Of a DNA stretch of 64,000 bases, positions 7,431-16,666 are shown in pieces. The notes beneath the pieces were generated by a model. The model was given only the letters and a program-made list of their open reading frames with translations, ran no database searches and was not told the origin of the DNA. Source of the DNA: Pelagerythrobacter sp041912895. GTDB lineage: Bacteria; Pseudomonadota; Alphaproteobacteria; Sphingomonadales; Sphingomonadaceae. Both the position numbers and the translations under genes were made by a program. The stretch covers positions 620,001-684,000 of the forward strand of contig NZ_JAYSGI010000002.1 of NCBI RefSeq assembly GCF_041912895.1. The letters run 5' to 3'. Numbering within the stretch: position 1 is the stretch's first letter; the number at the start of each line of letters is the position of its first letter.

Positions 7431-7598
7431 GGTTCACGCAAAGGCGCGAAGATGACGCGCCAAAGCCCTTCTCCCACGCTCCCCGCGAACGCGAGCCCCG
7501 ACCTCCACCGACGCATGGTAGATATCCCGCATTCGCGGGTTGGCAACGGGCTGCCATCGAGCACGACATCTTCGCGCCTTTGCGCCTTCGCGTGAACC
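7431..7598. repeat. Long inverted repeat with GGTTCACGC ends
   Basis: The left arm (7431-7454) begins GGTTCACGC and continues AAAGGCGCGAAGATG. The right arm (7567-7598) is its reverse complement except for an 8-bp gap. The arms enclose about 110 bp. A further run ending in CTGCGTGAACCCC (about 7662-7684) repeats the right-arm end. The region 7392-7735 contains no convincing gene. A similar paired element lies at 17993-18125. Confidence 0.75.
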
Positions 7599-7735
7599 CA
7601 ACTTTCTTCCCGCCAAACCACGAAGCCACGAAGCCACCGAAGCGCAGGCTCGCCGAATTCCCCTCTGCGCCTCTGCGTGAACCCCACTTCACTTTCCATT
7701 TTCCTACACGGCCGAAATTTGCTCCATCCTCTCCG

Positions 7736-8194
7736 ATGAAGCGCTATCCGCCCCCTCCCCCGCCGCGCCGCCCGCGCCCGCGTCGTATCCCCGCGTTCCA
7801 CCCGGTGCCGCTCGTGCCGCGTGCCGACGGGTGGACGCCTGCGCGGCAAGCGGCGTTCATCGGCTATCTGGCGGAGACGCGCTCGGTGCTCGCGGCGTGC
7901 CGCAAGGTCTCGATGGGGCGCGAATCGGCCTATCGCCTGCGCAAGCGCCACGGTGCGGCGGGCTTCGCGGCGGCGTGGGACGCGGCGCTGGGAAAGCCAC
8001 ACGCGCCTGTGGACCTGGCTTCGGCGAAGTCCACAGGTCTGCTCGCCAGCTACCGTTTCGCCGAAGGGTTGCTCCAGGTCGTGATGCAGGCCGGGCGCTA
8101 CGCCGGAACCCGCTGTAAAGACGACAACAATGCCCTGCTCCAGCACCTCGCCCAGCTCGATCGCGCGACCCGCGGACTGGAGCGGCAGGGGTGA
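7736..8194 (+). CDS. Hypothetical protein, helix-turn-helix-like, sphingomonad type
   Basis: This 152-residue protein begins with a proline/arginine-rich tail and then reads DGWTPARQAAFIGYLAETRSVLAACRKVSMGRESAYRLRKRHGAAGFAAAWDAAL. This is a recurrent helix-turn-helix-like module, resembling terminase small subunits and homeodomain-like DNA-binding proteins, often seen in Sphingomonadales. The C-terminal half is poorly conserved. The ATG shown starts after the repeat array; the open frame runs further upstream through repeat sequence and is unlikely to be coding. The function is unknown. Confidence 0.6.
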   Translation: MKRYPPPPPPRRPRPRRIPAFHPVPLVPRADGWTPARQAAFIGYLAETRSVLAACRKVSMGRESAYRLRKRHGAAGFAAAWDAALGKPHAPVDLASAKSTGLLASYRFAEGLLQVVMQAGRYAGTRCKDDNNALLQHLAQLDRATRGLERQG

Positions 8195-8254
8195 AAGTCG
8201 CACTTTTTCCATCCGGCGAGAGTGTCACGCCCCGGATGTGGCCTTGGGTGCGTT

Positions 8255-8899
8255 TCAGGTGCCCGCTTCGCCGTGGCCCCATGGCGCTGGCGGCGGGTCG
8301 ATCGGGCGCGACAGGTCGAACTCGACGCGGAAGTTCCGCGCGTTGGGCGGCGCGCGCATCAGGCGATAGGCGAACACCGGCGCCTCCGCATCGGCCGGGT
8401 CGACCGCGACCTGCCAGACGTTGGTGGTCGAGACGCCCAGCCCCTCGCGCTCGAACAGTGCCACGCTTTCGGCGTCGACCGGGAAATCCTGCGCCTGCGC
8501 CGTGCCGTCGCCAGCGGTATCGCCGCCGTACATCGTTACCGCGTCCTCGCTGCCGTCCTCGTACCGGTGGTCGTGCTTGAGGCGCAGGCCTTCTGCGGTG
8601 CGGGTGATGAGCCAGGTGCGGCTGCGGTCCCAGCTGCCGTCGGCATTGCGGACGTGGAAGGGGATCGCGATCCGCTCGTCCGAGCATTCGCGCACGTGCA
8701 TCGCCATCTCGGCCCCGCGCATTTCGGCGTCGGCTTCCTCGTCGCTCGTCATCCGCCCGGCGTAGGCCTTGCCGCAATGGCCCGACAGCGCCTGCCAGAA
8801 CGCGTCCTGCGGGGCAGCTTCGGCGGCGGCAGGCTCGGGCTCGGCGGTGCAGGCGGCGAGCGGAAGGGCGAGGGCGGCGAGCGCGGCGATCCTGTTCAT
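8255..8899 (-). CDS. Predicted lipoprotein, unknown function
   Basis: The chosen start gives MNRIAALAALALPLAAC, a lipoprotein signal peptide with lipobox LAAC near residue 17. An upstream in-frame ATG would add 21 residues before the signal and is unlikely. The 214-residue protein has two central cysteines (SGHCGKAY and VRECSDE) and beta-rich segments such as WLITRTAEGLRLKHDHRYEDG. I recognise it only as a hypothetical envelope protein recurring in Erythrobacteraceae. Confidence 0.7.
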   Translation of the reverse strand: MNRIAALAALALPLAACTAEPEPAAAEAAPQDAFWQALSGHCGKAYAGRMTSDEEADAEMRGAEMAMHVRECSDERIAIPFHVRNADGSWDRSRTWLITRTAEGLRLKHDHRYEDGSEDAVTMYGGDTAGDGTAQAQDFPVDAESVALFEREGLGVSTTNVWQVAVDPADAEAPVFAYRLMRAPPNARNFRVEFDLSRPIDPPPAPWGHGEAGT

Positions 8900-9021
8900 C
8901 CCCGGACCCTGCCAGCCGGGCAATCCGCTGGCAATGCGGGCCGGTATCGGGCGGGCGGGCACTTGATCGCCCGAAGCGCGTTGCCATCTCGCCGGTTCAC
9001 GAAACGAGGATCATACCGCCG

Positions 9022-9312
9022 ATGCGCACCGAAGCCGAAGTCGCCGCCATGCAATGCCCCGTCTGCCGCGTCCCGCTCGCGATGAGCGACCGGCAGGGGA
9101 TCGAGATCGACTATTGCCCCCAGTGCCGCGGCGTGTGGCTCGATCGCGGCGAGCTCGACAAGATCGTGGAGCGCAGCGCCCCGCAGGCCGCCCCACAGCG
9201 CGCGGCGCCCAGCTATGCCCAGCACGGCGGCAGGGGCCATTCGGGTTACGGCCATGGCTACGGCAAGCCGCACAAGCGGCGGAAGAGCTTCTTCGAGGAA
9301 CTGTTCGACTGA
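9022..9312 (+). CDS. TFIIB-type zinc-ribbon protein
   Basis: This 96-residue protein has one zinc ribbon, MQCPVCRVPLAM ... IDYCPQCRGVWLDRGELDKI, matching the zf-TFIIB family of small bacterial proteins. After the ribbon come an Ala/Pro-rich linker, a Gly/His/Tyr-rich segment and a basic tail KPHKRRKSFFEELFD. An internal ATG (codon 10) directly before the first CxxC is an alternative start. The function is unknown; nucleic-acid or chaperone roles have been guessed for the family. Confidence 0.8.
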   Translation: MRTEAEVAAMQCPVCRVPLAMSDRQGIEIDYCPQCRGVWLDRGELDKIVERSAPQAAPQRAAPSYAQHGGRGHSGYGHGYGKPHKRRKSFFEELFD

Positions 9313-9315
9313 GGG

Positions 9316-9663
9316 CTATTTCCCGACGAACAGGAACGCGCAGGCGGCCATGATGCAGCCGAATGCCCCCGCATGCCGCCAGGTCAGCGCCTCGCCCAGC
9401 ACGAGCACCATGAACGCGCCGAACACCGTCAGCGCGATGGCCTCCTGCGCGATCTTGAGCTGGCCCGGGGTCCAGCCCGAGAGGTAGCCGATCCGGTTGG
9501 CGGGCACCGCGAGCGAGTATTCGACGCCCGCGAGCAGCCACGAGATCAGGATCACCCATCCCAGCGGCCGCGCATTGGCGACCTCGGGCCCGCCCTTCAG
9601 GTGCCAGTACCAGGCGGCGGTCATGAACAGGTTGGAGAGCGTCAGGAGGATCAGCGTCTGCAT
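9316..9663 (-). CDS. DUF486 (DMT-like) membrane protein
   Basis: This is a 115-residue, four-helix membrane protein. Hydrophobic segments cover roughly residues 3-20, 34-54, 72-92 and 98-114. The motifs AWYWHLKG, SWLLAGVEYSLAVPANRIGY and QLKIAQEAIAL are typical of DUF486, a small branch of the drug/metabolite transporter superfamily. It converges with the zinc-ribbon gene with only 3 nt between stops. The transported substrate is unknown. Confidence 0.85.
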   Translation of the reverse strand: MQTLILLTLSNLFMTAAWYWHLKGGPEVANARPLGWVILISWLLAGVEYSLAVPANRIGYLSGWTPGQLKIAQEAIALTVFGAFMVLVLGEALTWRHAGAFGCIMAACAFLFVGK

Positions 9664-9776
9664 CGCAAGGAAATGCGCCCGCCGCGCTGCGCGGGCAAGC
9701 GAAACCGGCGCCGCCCCGCGCCGCGCGGGCGATTTGTCAGCGAGCGGGCGCGGTGCTATTGGTTGCAGGAGAAACC

Positions 9777-10715
9777 ATGTCCATCATCGCACCACACGAT
9801 CAGGATTTCACGCTTCTGCCCGACATGCCGGCGGACGTGTTCACCGCGCCGCTCCAACGCCCCGCGCACGTGGGGGAGGACTGGCTCGAGCCGCAGCAGA
9901 CCGATTACGACGGCGACGACGACGCGATCTGGAACGATCTGTTCGCGCGGCAGATGGAGGTGCTCCCCGGCCGCGCCGCGAGCGCGTTCATGGAAGGGCT
10001 CGACAAGCTCGACCTCGGCCAAGGCGGCGTGCCCGAATTCGGCCGCCTGTCCGAGGAGCTGGGCAAGCTGACCGGCTGGAGCGTGGTGCCGGTGCCGATG
10101 CTGATCCCCGATCACGTGTTCTTCTGGCATCTCGCCAACCGGCGCTTCCCGGCGGGCAACTTCATCCGCACGCGCGAGACGTTCGACTACATCCAGGAAC
10201 CCGACGTCTTCCACGACGTGTTCGGCCACGTGCCAATGCTCACCGATCCGACGTTCGCCGACTATATGCAGGAATACGGCAAGGCCGGGTGGAAGGCGAT
10301 GCGCGCCAACCGGCTGAAGGCGCTGGGCGCGCTTTACTGGTACACGGTCGAATTCGGGCTGATGCTGGAGCGGGGCGAGGTGCGGGCCTATGGCGCGGGC
10401 ATCCTCTCGGGCCCAACCGAGGTGGTCTACGCGGTCGAGGCGCAGAGCCCGAACCGGATCATGCTCAACGTCGACCGGGTGATGCGCACCGATTACGTCA
10501 TCAGCGACCTGCAGCCGACCTATTTCGTGATCGAGAGCTTCGAGGATCTCTACCGCCAGACGGTGGAGCGTGATTTCGACCGGCTCTACCGCAACCTCTC
10601 GCCCGCGTTCACCTATGCCAATTCGGCCGTGATCGACGTCGACAATCTCGTCCACCGGGGCACGCAGGAATACCTGCTTCGCGGCGGACGCGGCAGCGGC
10701 GCAAAGCCGGTTTGA
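9777..10715 (+). CDS. phhA: Phenylalanine 4-monooxygenase
   Basis: This enzyme hydroxylates phenylalanine to tyrosine, using tetrahydropterin and non-haem iron. The iron ligands are visible: His146 and His151 in FHDVFGHVP and Glu192 in YTVEFGLM. LIPDHVFFWHLANRRFP belongs to the pterin/substrate pocket. The 312-residue length fits the bacterial monodomain enzymes, which lack the regulatory ACT domain. GCAGGAG lies 5 nt before the chosen ATG, which favours it over an in-frame ATG eight codons upstream. It stands alone and ends at a terminator hairpin. Confidence 0.95.
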   Translation: MSIIAPHDQDFTLLPDMPADVFTAPLQRPAHVGEDWLEPQQTDYDGDDDAIWNDLFARQMEVLPGRAASAFMEGLDKLDLGQGGVPEFGRLSEELGKLTGWSVVPVPMLIPDHVFFWHLANRRFPAGNFIRTRETFDYIQEPDVFHDVFGHVPMLTDPTFADYMQEYGKAGWKAMRANRLKALGALYWYTVEFGLMLERGEVRAYGAGILSGPTEVVYAVEAQSPNRIMLNVDRVMRTDYVISDLQPTYFVIESFEDLYRQTVERDFDRLYRNLSPAFTYANSAVIDVDNLVHRGTQEYLLRGGRGSGAKPV

Positions 10716-10722
10716 GGCCAAA

Positions 10723-10765
10723 GAAAAAGGCCGGCCCGGATTTCTCCGAGCCGGCCTGTTTCCGC
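10723..10765. terminator. Bidirectional terminator after phhA
   Basis: AGGCCGGC (10728-10735) and GCCGGCCT (10750-10757) form an 8-bp GC stem. An A-rich run precedes it and GTTTCC follows, so it can serve phhA on the plus strand and the lipoprotein gene on the minus strand. Confidence 0.75.
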
Positions 10766-10781
10766 ATAAGATCCGAAAGGC

Positions 10782-11063
10782 TTACATGCCTTCGGTCGTA
10801 GCGGCGGTGTCGCCTTCGGCAGCAGCTTCGGCGCTCTCTTCCATCGCGTCCGCCTGATCTTCGGCGGCGTCGGTCATGGCATCGGCTTCGGCGTCGGTGA
10901 TCTCGCCGGTGGCTTCCATCGCCTCGGCCTGATCGTTCACCATTTCGGCGTTCTGCTCGCCGGCGTCTTCGGCAGCGTTTTCCTGGGCGCTGTCGCAGGC
11001 CGCGAGGCTGAGGCCCATGGCGGCGACCGAAGCGATCATCGCGCTCTTGTAAATGCTCTTCAT
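10782..11063 (-). CDS. Small acidic alanine-rich lipoprotein
   Basis: This 93-residue protein starts MKSIYKSAMIASVAAMGLSLAAC, a lipoprotein signal with lipobox LAAC. GGGGAAAG precedes the chosen ATG; an upstream in-frame ATG is unlikely. The mature part is almost entirely Ala, Glu, Asp and Met, with repeats such as EAMEATGEITDAEADAMTDA. It is probably an unstructured or helical envelope protein. The function is not known. Confidence 0.75.
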   Translation of the reverse strand: MKSIYKSAMIASVAAMGLSLAACDSAQENAAEDAGEQNAEMVNDQAEAMEATGEITDAEADAMTDAAEDQADAMEESAEAAAEGDTAATTEGM

Positions 11064-11136
11064 CTCAGTCTTTCCCCTTTGCTTGTTGGGTGGGCGACAC
11101 ATACACACGTGCCACCCGGTCGTGAATAGTGTTTAC

Positions 11137-11400
11137 CTAAAAATGCCTGTCGGACAGCCGGTTCCTGAAAAGTCCCAGAATTCCGAGCACCGCCAGCGCC
11201 GCAATGATCGCGATCGGGATGGAAATCGGGCTCACGCCGGAAAGGATCGAGCCCTGATTGGCGATCAGTCCGCCCGCCACCGCGCCCAGGGCACCTGCGC
11301 CGACATTGGCCATGATGCCCCTGCCATTCTCGATCCGCTGGACGATCGCGGCCAGCCAGCCGAGAAGCGCGCCCGTTACGAGAAAGATGATCAAACCCAT
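11137..11400 (-). CDS. GlsB/YeaQ/YmgE family stress-response membrane protein
   Basis: This 87-residue, highly hydrophobic protein has the family pattern GLIIFLVTGALLGWLA near the N-terminus, NGRGIMANVGAGALGAVAGG in the middle, and a last helix ending in an Arg-rich tail. Members are small inner-membrane proteins linked to acid and general stress responses. It lies between the acidic lipoprotein and uppP, all on the same strand. The 120 nt before it up to uppP hold no clear gene. Confidence 0.88.
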   Translation of the reverse strand: MGLIIFLVTGALLGWLAAIVQRIENGRGIMANVGAGALGAVAGGLIANQGSILSGVSPISIPIAIIAALAVLGILGLFRNRLSDRHF

Positions 11401-11520
11401 CGTCTGCTAATGCTTGTGAGCCATGTTGCCCGGTAGAACCCGAGGCCGGGGCGGTCGTTCCGGCTTTTGCGACGACCCGAGCCGGGTTGTTGCGACTCGG
11501 CAACGGCGGCCGCAGCCACG

Positions 11521-12330
11521 TCAGGGGAGCGCGAACCAGCCGATGGCAATCGCGCCCAGCACGATCCGATACCATCCGAACGGCGCGAAGCCGTGTCGGC
11601 TGACATAGGCGACGAAGACGCGGATCACGGCCAGCGCGACGAGGAACGCGGCGATGAAACCGAGCGCGATCTCGCCCCAGCCCACGGTCGCGGTGCCGTG
11701 GAAGAGGGCGGGCTCGTCGAGAAGCTTGACCGTCGCCGCGCCGAGCATCGTCGGCACCGCGAGGAAGAACGAGAATTCGGCCGCGGTCTTGCGTCCGACG
11801 CCCATCGCCAGCGCCCCCAGGATGGTCGCCGCCGAGCGGCTGGTGCCCGGGATCATCGCCAGGCATTGCGCGAAGCCGACGGCGATCGCGGTCTTCCACG
11901 AAAGCCCGGCAACGCCCGTGTCCTCCCGCGCTGGGATCGTCTTCTCGAGCACCAGGATCGCGATGCCGCCGACGACCAGCGCCACCGCAACCACCATCGG
12001 CGCGCCGAGCATCACGTCGATCGCGTCCTTCGCCAGGAGGCCGATGAACGCCGCGGGCAGAAAGCCGAGCAGGATGTTGCGCACGAAGCGCAGCGCCTCG
12101 GGCTCGCGGCGCAGGAAGCCCATGCCCATCGACCAGAAGGTCTTCCAATAGGTCACCACGACCGCCAGGATCGCGCCGAGCTGGATGACGATGTTGAACT
12201 GCCGCCACTGCGCCGGGTCGTAGCCAAAGAACGCCTGGGCGAGGATCAGGTGGCCGGTCGAGGAGACGGGCAGGAACTCGGTCAGGCCTTCGAGAATGCC
12301 GAGCAGGATCGCGGTAAGGGTGAGGCTCAT
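11521..12330 (-). CDS. uppP: Undecaprenyl-diphosphate phosphatase
   Basis: This integral membrane enzyme converts undecaprenyl diphosphate to the monophosphate, recycling the lipid carrier for cell-wall synthesis and giving bacitracin resistance. The two catalytic motifs are present: LEGLTEFLPVSSTGHL near residue 13 and PGTSRSAATI near 165. The length (269 residues) and about eight hydrophobic helices fit the BacA/UppP family. Confidence 0.96.
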   Translation of the reverse strand: MSLTLTAILLGILEGLTEFLPVSSTGHLILAQAFFGYDPAQWRQFNIVIQLGAILAVVVTYWKTFWSMGMGFLRREPEALRFVRNILLGFLPAAFIGLLAKDAIDVMLGAPMVVAVALVVGGIAILVLEKTIPAREDTGVAGLSWKTAIAVGFAQCLAMIPGTSRSAATILGALAMGVGRKTAAEFSFFLAVPTMLGAATVKLLDEPALFHGTATVGWGEIALGFIAAFLVALAVIRVFVAYVSRHGFAPFGWYRIVLGAIAIGWFALP

Positions 12331-12389
12331 TGCGGTCGGGTCATGGCGATGGAGCGCGGCGTGTCAAATCCAAATCGGGCGAACCCACG

Positions 12390-12419
12390 AAAAACGCCCC
12401 CGACCGGAGCCGGGAGCGT
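12390..12419 (-). terminator. Intrinsic terminator after the M13 peptidase gene
   Basis: On the minus strand ACGCTCCCG and CGGGGGCGT pair over nine positions (one G-U), with an 8-nt loop, followed directly by five T. It sits 22 nt beyond the peptidase stop codon. Confidence 0.85.
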
Positions 12420-12441
12420 CTTCGATGATCGCCGATCGATC

Positions 12442-14580
12442 CTACCAGATATGCACGCGCTCTTCGGGCGGCAGGTAGAGCGCGTCGTCGGACGTCACGT
12501 CGAACGCGTCGTACCACGCGTCCATCTGGCGCACGACCCCATTGGTGCGATATTCCTCCGGGCTGTGCGGATCGGTCCGCAGACGCTGACGGGCGTTGTC
12601 CTCGCGCTGTTGCGAGCGCCAGACCTGCGCCCAGGCGAGGAAGAAGCGCTGATCGCCCGTCAGACCGTCGATCACCTCGTCCTCCTCGCCGTTCAGCGAG
12701 AGCTTGTAGGCGCGGTACGCAAGGCTGAGGCCGCCCACGTCGCCGATGTTCTCGCCCAGCGTGAGCCGGCCGTTGACGCAGGTCTCGCCGTCGTCGAGCG
12801 GGCAGAAGCCGTTGTACTGCTCGACCAGCGCGTCGCCCAGCTTGTCGAACGCGGCGCGGTCGGCATCGGTCCACCAGTCGCGCAGCATGCCGGTACCGTC
12901 GGACTTCGATCCCTGATCGTCGAACCCGTGGCCCATCTCGTGCCCGATCACAGCGCCGATGCCGCCGTAGTTGACCGCGTCGTCCGCCGAGATGCCGTAG
13001 AACGGCTGCTGCAGGATCGCGGCGGGAAACACGATCTCGTTCTTGGTCGGGTTGTAATAGGCGTTGACCGTCTGCGGCAGCATGCCCCACTCGGTGCGGT
13101 CGATCGGGCCGCCCAGCTTCGAGAGCATGTCCTGCCATTGCCACTTCGCCGCAGCCACGCGGTTCGCCAGCGGATCGTCGGCATCGATCGCGAGGCCGGC
13201 GTAGGTTTCTAGATTGTCGCGGTAGCCGATCTTGGGATCGAACTTGTCGAGCTTGGCGACGGCTTCCTGCTTGGTCGCATCGCTCATCCAGTCGTTGTCG
13301 GCGATGCTGGCGGCGAGCGCCTTGCGCAGGTTCGCGACCAGCTCTTCCATCGCCGCCTTGTTCTCGGGCGGGAAATAGCGCTCGACATAGGACGCGCCGA
13401 CCAGTTCGCCCAGCAGGCCTTCGGATTCGGAGATCGCGCGCTTCCACCGCGCCCGTTGCTCGGGCGTGCCGGTCAGCGTCTGGCCGTAGAAAGCGAAATC
13501 GGCGTTATCGATCGCACTCGGCAAGACGGCGGCGTTGCTCTCGAGGAATTCCTTGGTGGTCCAGGCCTTGAGCACGTCGAGCGGCGTTTTCGCCAGCAGC
13601 GCCATCATCGCGGGCGTGCCGCCGCCGATCTTGGCAACCGTGTCTGCGCTCAGGCCCAGTTCGGCCACTTCGGCCTCGGTCGGCGGCAGATCGTAGACGA
13701 CGTACTTGTCGGTATCGCCGAGGCCGCTCGCGGTCAGCATCGCGGACAACGGAAACTGGCCGGAAAGGCCGGTCAGTTCCTGTGGGCTAACGGCATTGTA
13801 GGTCAGGTCGCGATTGCGGCTGGTCGCGCGGTCCCAGCTAACCGTGCGCGCGATCGAATCCTCCAGATCGTACACCTGCTGCGCGGTCGCGGCGGGATCG
13901 GCATAGCCGGCCTGCCCGAACAGGAAGGCGAGATATTCGCGATACTTGGCCTGGATATCCCGGCCCTTCTCGCTCTCGTCGAGGTAATAGTCGCGGTCGG
14001 GCAGGCCGAGCCCGCCCGAAGCGACATAGACCGAGTAGCGCGTCGGCTCCTTCGCATCGACCGTCACGAACCCGCCCAGCGGCGAGGAATAGCCCGGCGT
14101 GCCCCACAGCGTGGCGAGCGCGGAGAGATCGTCCGCTCCGGCGATCGCATCGAGGTACGGCTTGGCGGGGGCAAGGCCCGCGGCGTCGATCGCCTGCGTG
14201 TCGAGGAAGGCGTTGTAGGCATCGACGATGCGCTTCTCGTCGGACGAGAGGCTCGCCGGATCTTTCGCCACCAGTTCGTCGACCAGCGTCTTCACGTCGC
14301 TGGTCGATTTCTCGCGCAGCAGGTTGAACGCGCCGAAGCGGCTGAATTCGGGCGGCAACGGGTTCGCCTCCAGCCACTTCTCGTTGGCATAGGCGAAGAA
14401 GTCGTCGCCGGGGTCGACGCTCTGGTCGATGCCCGAAGGATCGTAGCCCCATTCACCGAAGCTCATGGTCGGCATCGGCGTCTCTTCGGCAGGCGCGGCG
14501 GGTGTATCCTGCGCCAGCGAAGGCGCGGCGAGGGTAAGGGCAAGCGCGCTGGCGCCTGCGGACAGCAGAGTGCGGATCAT
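12442..14580 (-). CDS. M13 (neprilysin-type) zinc metallopeptidase
   Basis: This exported endopeptidase is predicted to cut small peptides in the periplasm or at the surface. Residues 1-23 form a signal peptide ending in PSLAQ. The zinc motif HEMGH appears in VIGHEMGHGFDDQGSK, and the third ligand is in GENIGDVGG. The VNAYYNP stretch typical of the substrate-binding site (NAYY) is also present. The 712-residue length fits full-length M13 enzymes. The C-terminus ends VHIW where animal homologues end CxxW. It is a single gene with its own terminator. Confidence 0.93.
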   Translation of the reverse strand: MIRTLLSAGASALALTLAAPSLAQDTPAAPAEETPMPTMSFGEWGYDPSGIDQSVDPGDDFFAYANEKWLEANPLPPEFSRFGAFNLLREKSTSDVKTLVDELVAKDPASLSSDEKRIVDAYNAFLDTQAIDAAGLAPAKPYLDAIAGADDLSALATLWGTPGYSSPLGGFVTVDAKEPTRYSVYVASGGLGLPDRDYYLDESEKGRDIQAKYREYLAFLFGQAGYADPAATAQQVYDLEDSIARTVSWDRATSRNRDLTYNAVSPQELTGLSGQFPLSAMLTASGLGDTDKYVVYDLPPTEAEVAELGLSADTVAKIGGGTPAMMALLAKTPLDVLKAWTTKEFLESNAAVLPSAIDNADFAFYGQTLTGTPEQRARWKRAISESEGLLGELVGASYVERYFPPENKAAMEELVANLRKALAASIADNDWMSDATKQEAVAKLDKFDPKIGYRDNLETYAGLAIDADDPLANRVAAAKWQWQDMLSKLGGPIDRTEWGMLPQTVNAYYNPTKNEIVFPAAILQQPFYGISADDAVNYGGIGAVIGHEMGHGFDDQGSKSDGTGMLRDWWTDADRAAFDKLGDALVEQYNGFCPLDDGETCVNGRLTLGENIGDVGGLSLAYRAYKLSLNGEEDEVIDGLTGDQRFFLAWAQVWRSQQREDNARQRLRTDPHSPEEYRTNGVVRQMDAWYDAFDVTSDDALYLPPEERVHIW

Positions 14581-14733
14581 CGGTGTAATCTCCCGGAAAT
14601 TTCAATCAGCCCCGAGGATGCGGACGATCCTCGGCTGCGAGCATAGGCGCTCGCGCGCGACCGGCGTAGCCGTTCGTCGGTTTCAATTGCAACTTCATAG
14701 AATTGGGCGGCTGTGCCTCGCCTGAACGGCAGC

Positions 14734-16575
14734 TCAGGCGGCCTCGACGCTGGCAAACTGGAGCGCGGCGAGTCGCGCGTAGAGACCCCCTGCATCCGCC
14801 AGTTGCGCGTGCGTGCCCTGCTCGACGATCCGCCCTTCGTCCAGCACCACGATCCGGTCGGCCGCGCGCACGGTAGCGAGGCGGTGCGCGATCACCAGCG
14901 TGGTGCGCTGCGCCATCAGCCGGTCGAGTGCCTGCTGGACGAGCTGTTCGCTTTCCGCATCGAGCGCGCTGGTCGCCTCGTCGAGCAGCAGGATCGGCGC
15001 ATCGCGCAGCAAGGCGCGGGCGATCGCGAGCCGTTGCTGCTGCCCGCCCGAAAGCCGCGTGCCGCTCTCGCCGAGATAAGTGTCGAGGCCTTCGGGGAGT
15101 TCGCGCAGGAATCGTTCGGCATTGGCCGCGCGCGCGGCTTCCCAAATGTCGTCGTCGCTCGCGTTCCACGCGCCGTAGCGCAGGTTGTCGCGCGCGTTGG
15201 CGGAAAACAGCAGCCCGTCCTGCGGGACGAGCGCGATGCGGCGGCGGATGTCTGCAGGGTCGGCGCTGGTCAGCGGAATGCCGTCAAGCCGGATCGTACC
15301 CGCCTGCGGATCGTAGAACCGCTCGGCAAGCTGGAACACGGTGCTCTTTCCCGCGCCCGACGGGCCGACCAGAGCGACCGTCTCGCCCGGCTCCACCTCG
15401 AGCGTGAATTCCTTGAGCGCGGGCGCATCGAGCCGTGTCGGATAACGGAAGCTGACGCCCCGGAAGCTGAGCGAACCGCGCGGCGGCTCGGGCAGCGCCA
15501 GCGGGCGCGCCGGGGGGGCGATGTCGGGCTTTTCTTCGAGCAGTTCCTCCAGCCGGCTGGCCGCGCCCGCGCCGCGCAAAAGCTCGCCGTAGACCTCGGT
15601 CAGCGCGCCGAACGATCCGGCCACGATGACCCCGGTGATGACGAAGGCGGCGATCGTCCCGCCGCTGATCTCGCCGCTGGTGACCGCGATCGCCCCGCGC
15701 CACATGACCAGCGTGATCGCGCCGAACACCACGAAGATGATCGTCGCGGTCATCAGCGCGCGCAGCAGGATGCGGCGCTTGGCGGTGTCGAACGTGCGCT
15801 CGACCGCCTCGGCGAAGCGCGCGCCTTCGCGCCGTTCCTGATTGAACGCCTGGACGATCTTCATCCCCGCGAGCACTTCGGAGACCATCGCGCCGACGTC
15901 CGCGATCCGGTCCTGGCTCGATCGCGAGACGTTGCGGATGCGCCGCCCGAAGATTACGATCGGCAGGACCACCAGCGGAATGCCGATAATCAGCCCGATA
16001 GTCAGCTGCGGGGCGAGCCAGAACAGATAGGCGGTGCCCCCGATGGCCATCAACGCGTTGCGCAGCGCAACCGAGATCGTCGTCCCCACGACCGTCTCGA
16101 TCTGCGCGGTGTCCGCCGTCATCCGGCTGGCGATCTCCTTCGGGCTGTTCTCCTCGTAGAAGCCGGGGGCGAGGCGCAGGAGGTTGGTCTGCACCTTCAG
16201 CCGGATGTCGGCGACCACTCGCTCGCCGAGCCAGGAGACGAAGTAGAACCGCAAGGCGGTGCCGATCGCGAGCACGCCGACGATCAGCAACAGATACTGG
16301 AACCAGCGCGCGATATCGCCCGATCCGCCGCCATCGGCGAAACCGCGGTCGATGATGAGCTTGAAACCGTTGGGGATCGCCAGTGTCGCCGCCGCGGTCA
16401 CGATCAGCGCCAGCAGCGCCAATGCGACGCGGCCGGGGTAGTTCGCCGCCTCGCGGACGATCATCCGCAGCGGGCCGAGCGTGCGCGCGGGCCGAGCCTC
16501 GCCTTCGACCGCCGCGCTGCGGCGAAACCAGCCGCGCCGGGGATTTTCCTCGAGTTCGGGGGTGTCCGCGTTCAT
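14734..16575 (-). CDS. ABC exporter, fused membrane and ATPase domains (MsbA-like)
   Basis: This 613-residue half-transporter has six membrane helices in the first ~310 residues, followed by an ATPase domain. Walker A is GPSGAGKST, the signature is LSGGQQQR and Walker B is ILLLDEATSALD. As a homodimer it would move lipids, peptides or drugs across the inner membrane; MsbA-type lipid A export is one possibility. The chosen start (MNADTPELEE) follows family practice; the frame is open 59 codons further upstream, overlapping the phaZ control region. It is divergent from phaZ. Confidence 0.88.
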   Translation of the reverse strand: MNADTPELEENPRRGWFRRSAAVEGEARPARTLGPLRMIVREAANYPGRVALALLALIVTAAATLAIPNGFKLIIDRGFADGGGSGDIARWFQYLLLIVGVLAIGTALRFYFVSWLGERVVADIRLKVQTNLLRLAPGFYEENSPKEIASRMTADTAQIETVVGTTISVALRNALMAIGGTAYLFWLAPQLTIGLIIGIPLVVLPIVIFGRRIRNVSRSSQDRIADVGAMVSEVLAGMKIVQAFNQERREGARFAEAVERTFDTAKRRILLRALMTATIIFVVFGAITLVMWRGAIAVTSGEISGGTIAAFVITGVIVAGSFGALTEVYGELLRGAGAASRLEELLEEKPDIAPPARPLALPEPPRGSLSFRGVSFRYPTRLDAPALKEFTLEVEPGETVALVGPSGAGKSTVFQLAERFYDPQAGTIRLDGIPLTSADPADIRRRIALVPQDGLLFSANARDNLRYGAWNASDDDIWEAARAANAERFLRELPEGLDTYLGESGTRLSGGQQQRLAIARALLRDAPILLLDEATSALDAESEQLVQQALDRLMAQRTTLVIAHRLATVRAADRIVVLDEGRIVEQGTHAQLADAGGLYARLAALQFASVEAA

Positions 16576-16666
16576 CGCAGCCGCAGGTAGCGACGACGGC
16601 GGGCAAAATCCACTCGAGGCTGGCAATTTCGGCACAAACGCCCAAATGATGCGTTGCACAAACGAA

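Noticed and set aside
7424..7735. Coding sequence through the GGTTCACGC inverted repeat.
   Set aside because: The reading is Arg/Pro-rich and follows repeat arms. The conserved part of the protein starts after it at the ATG at 7736.
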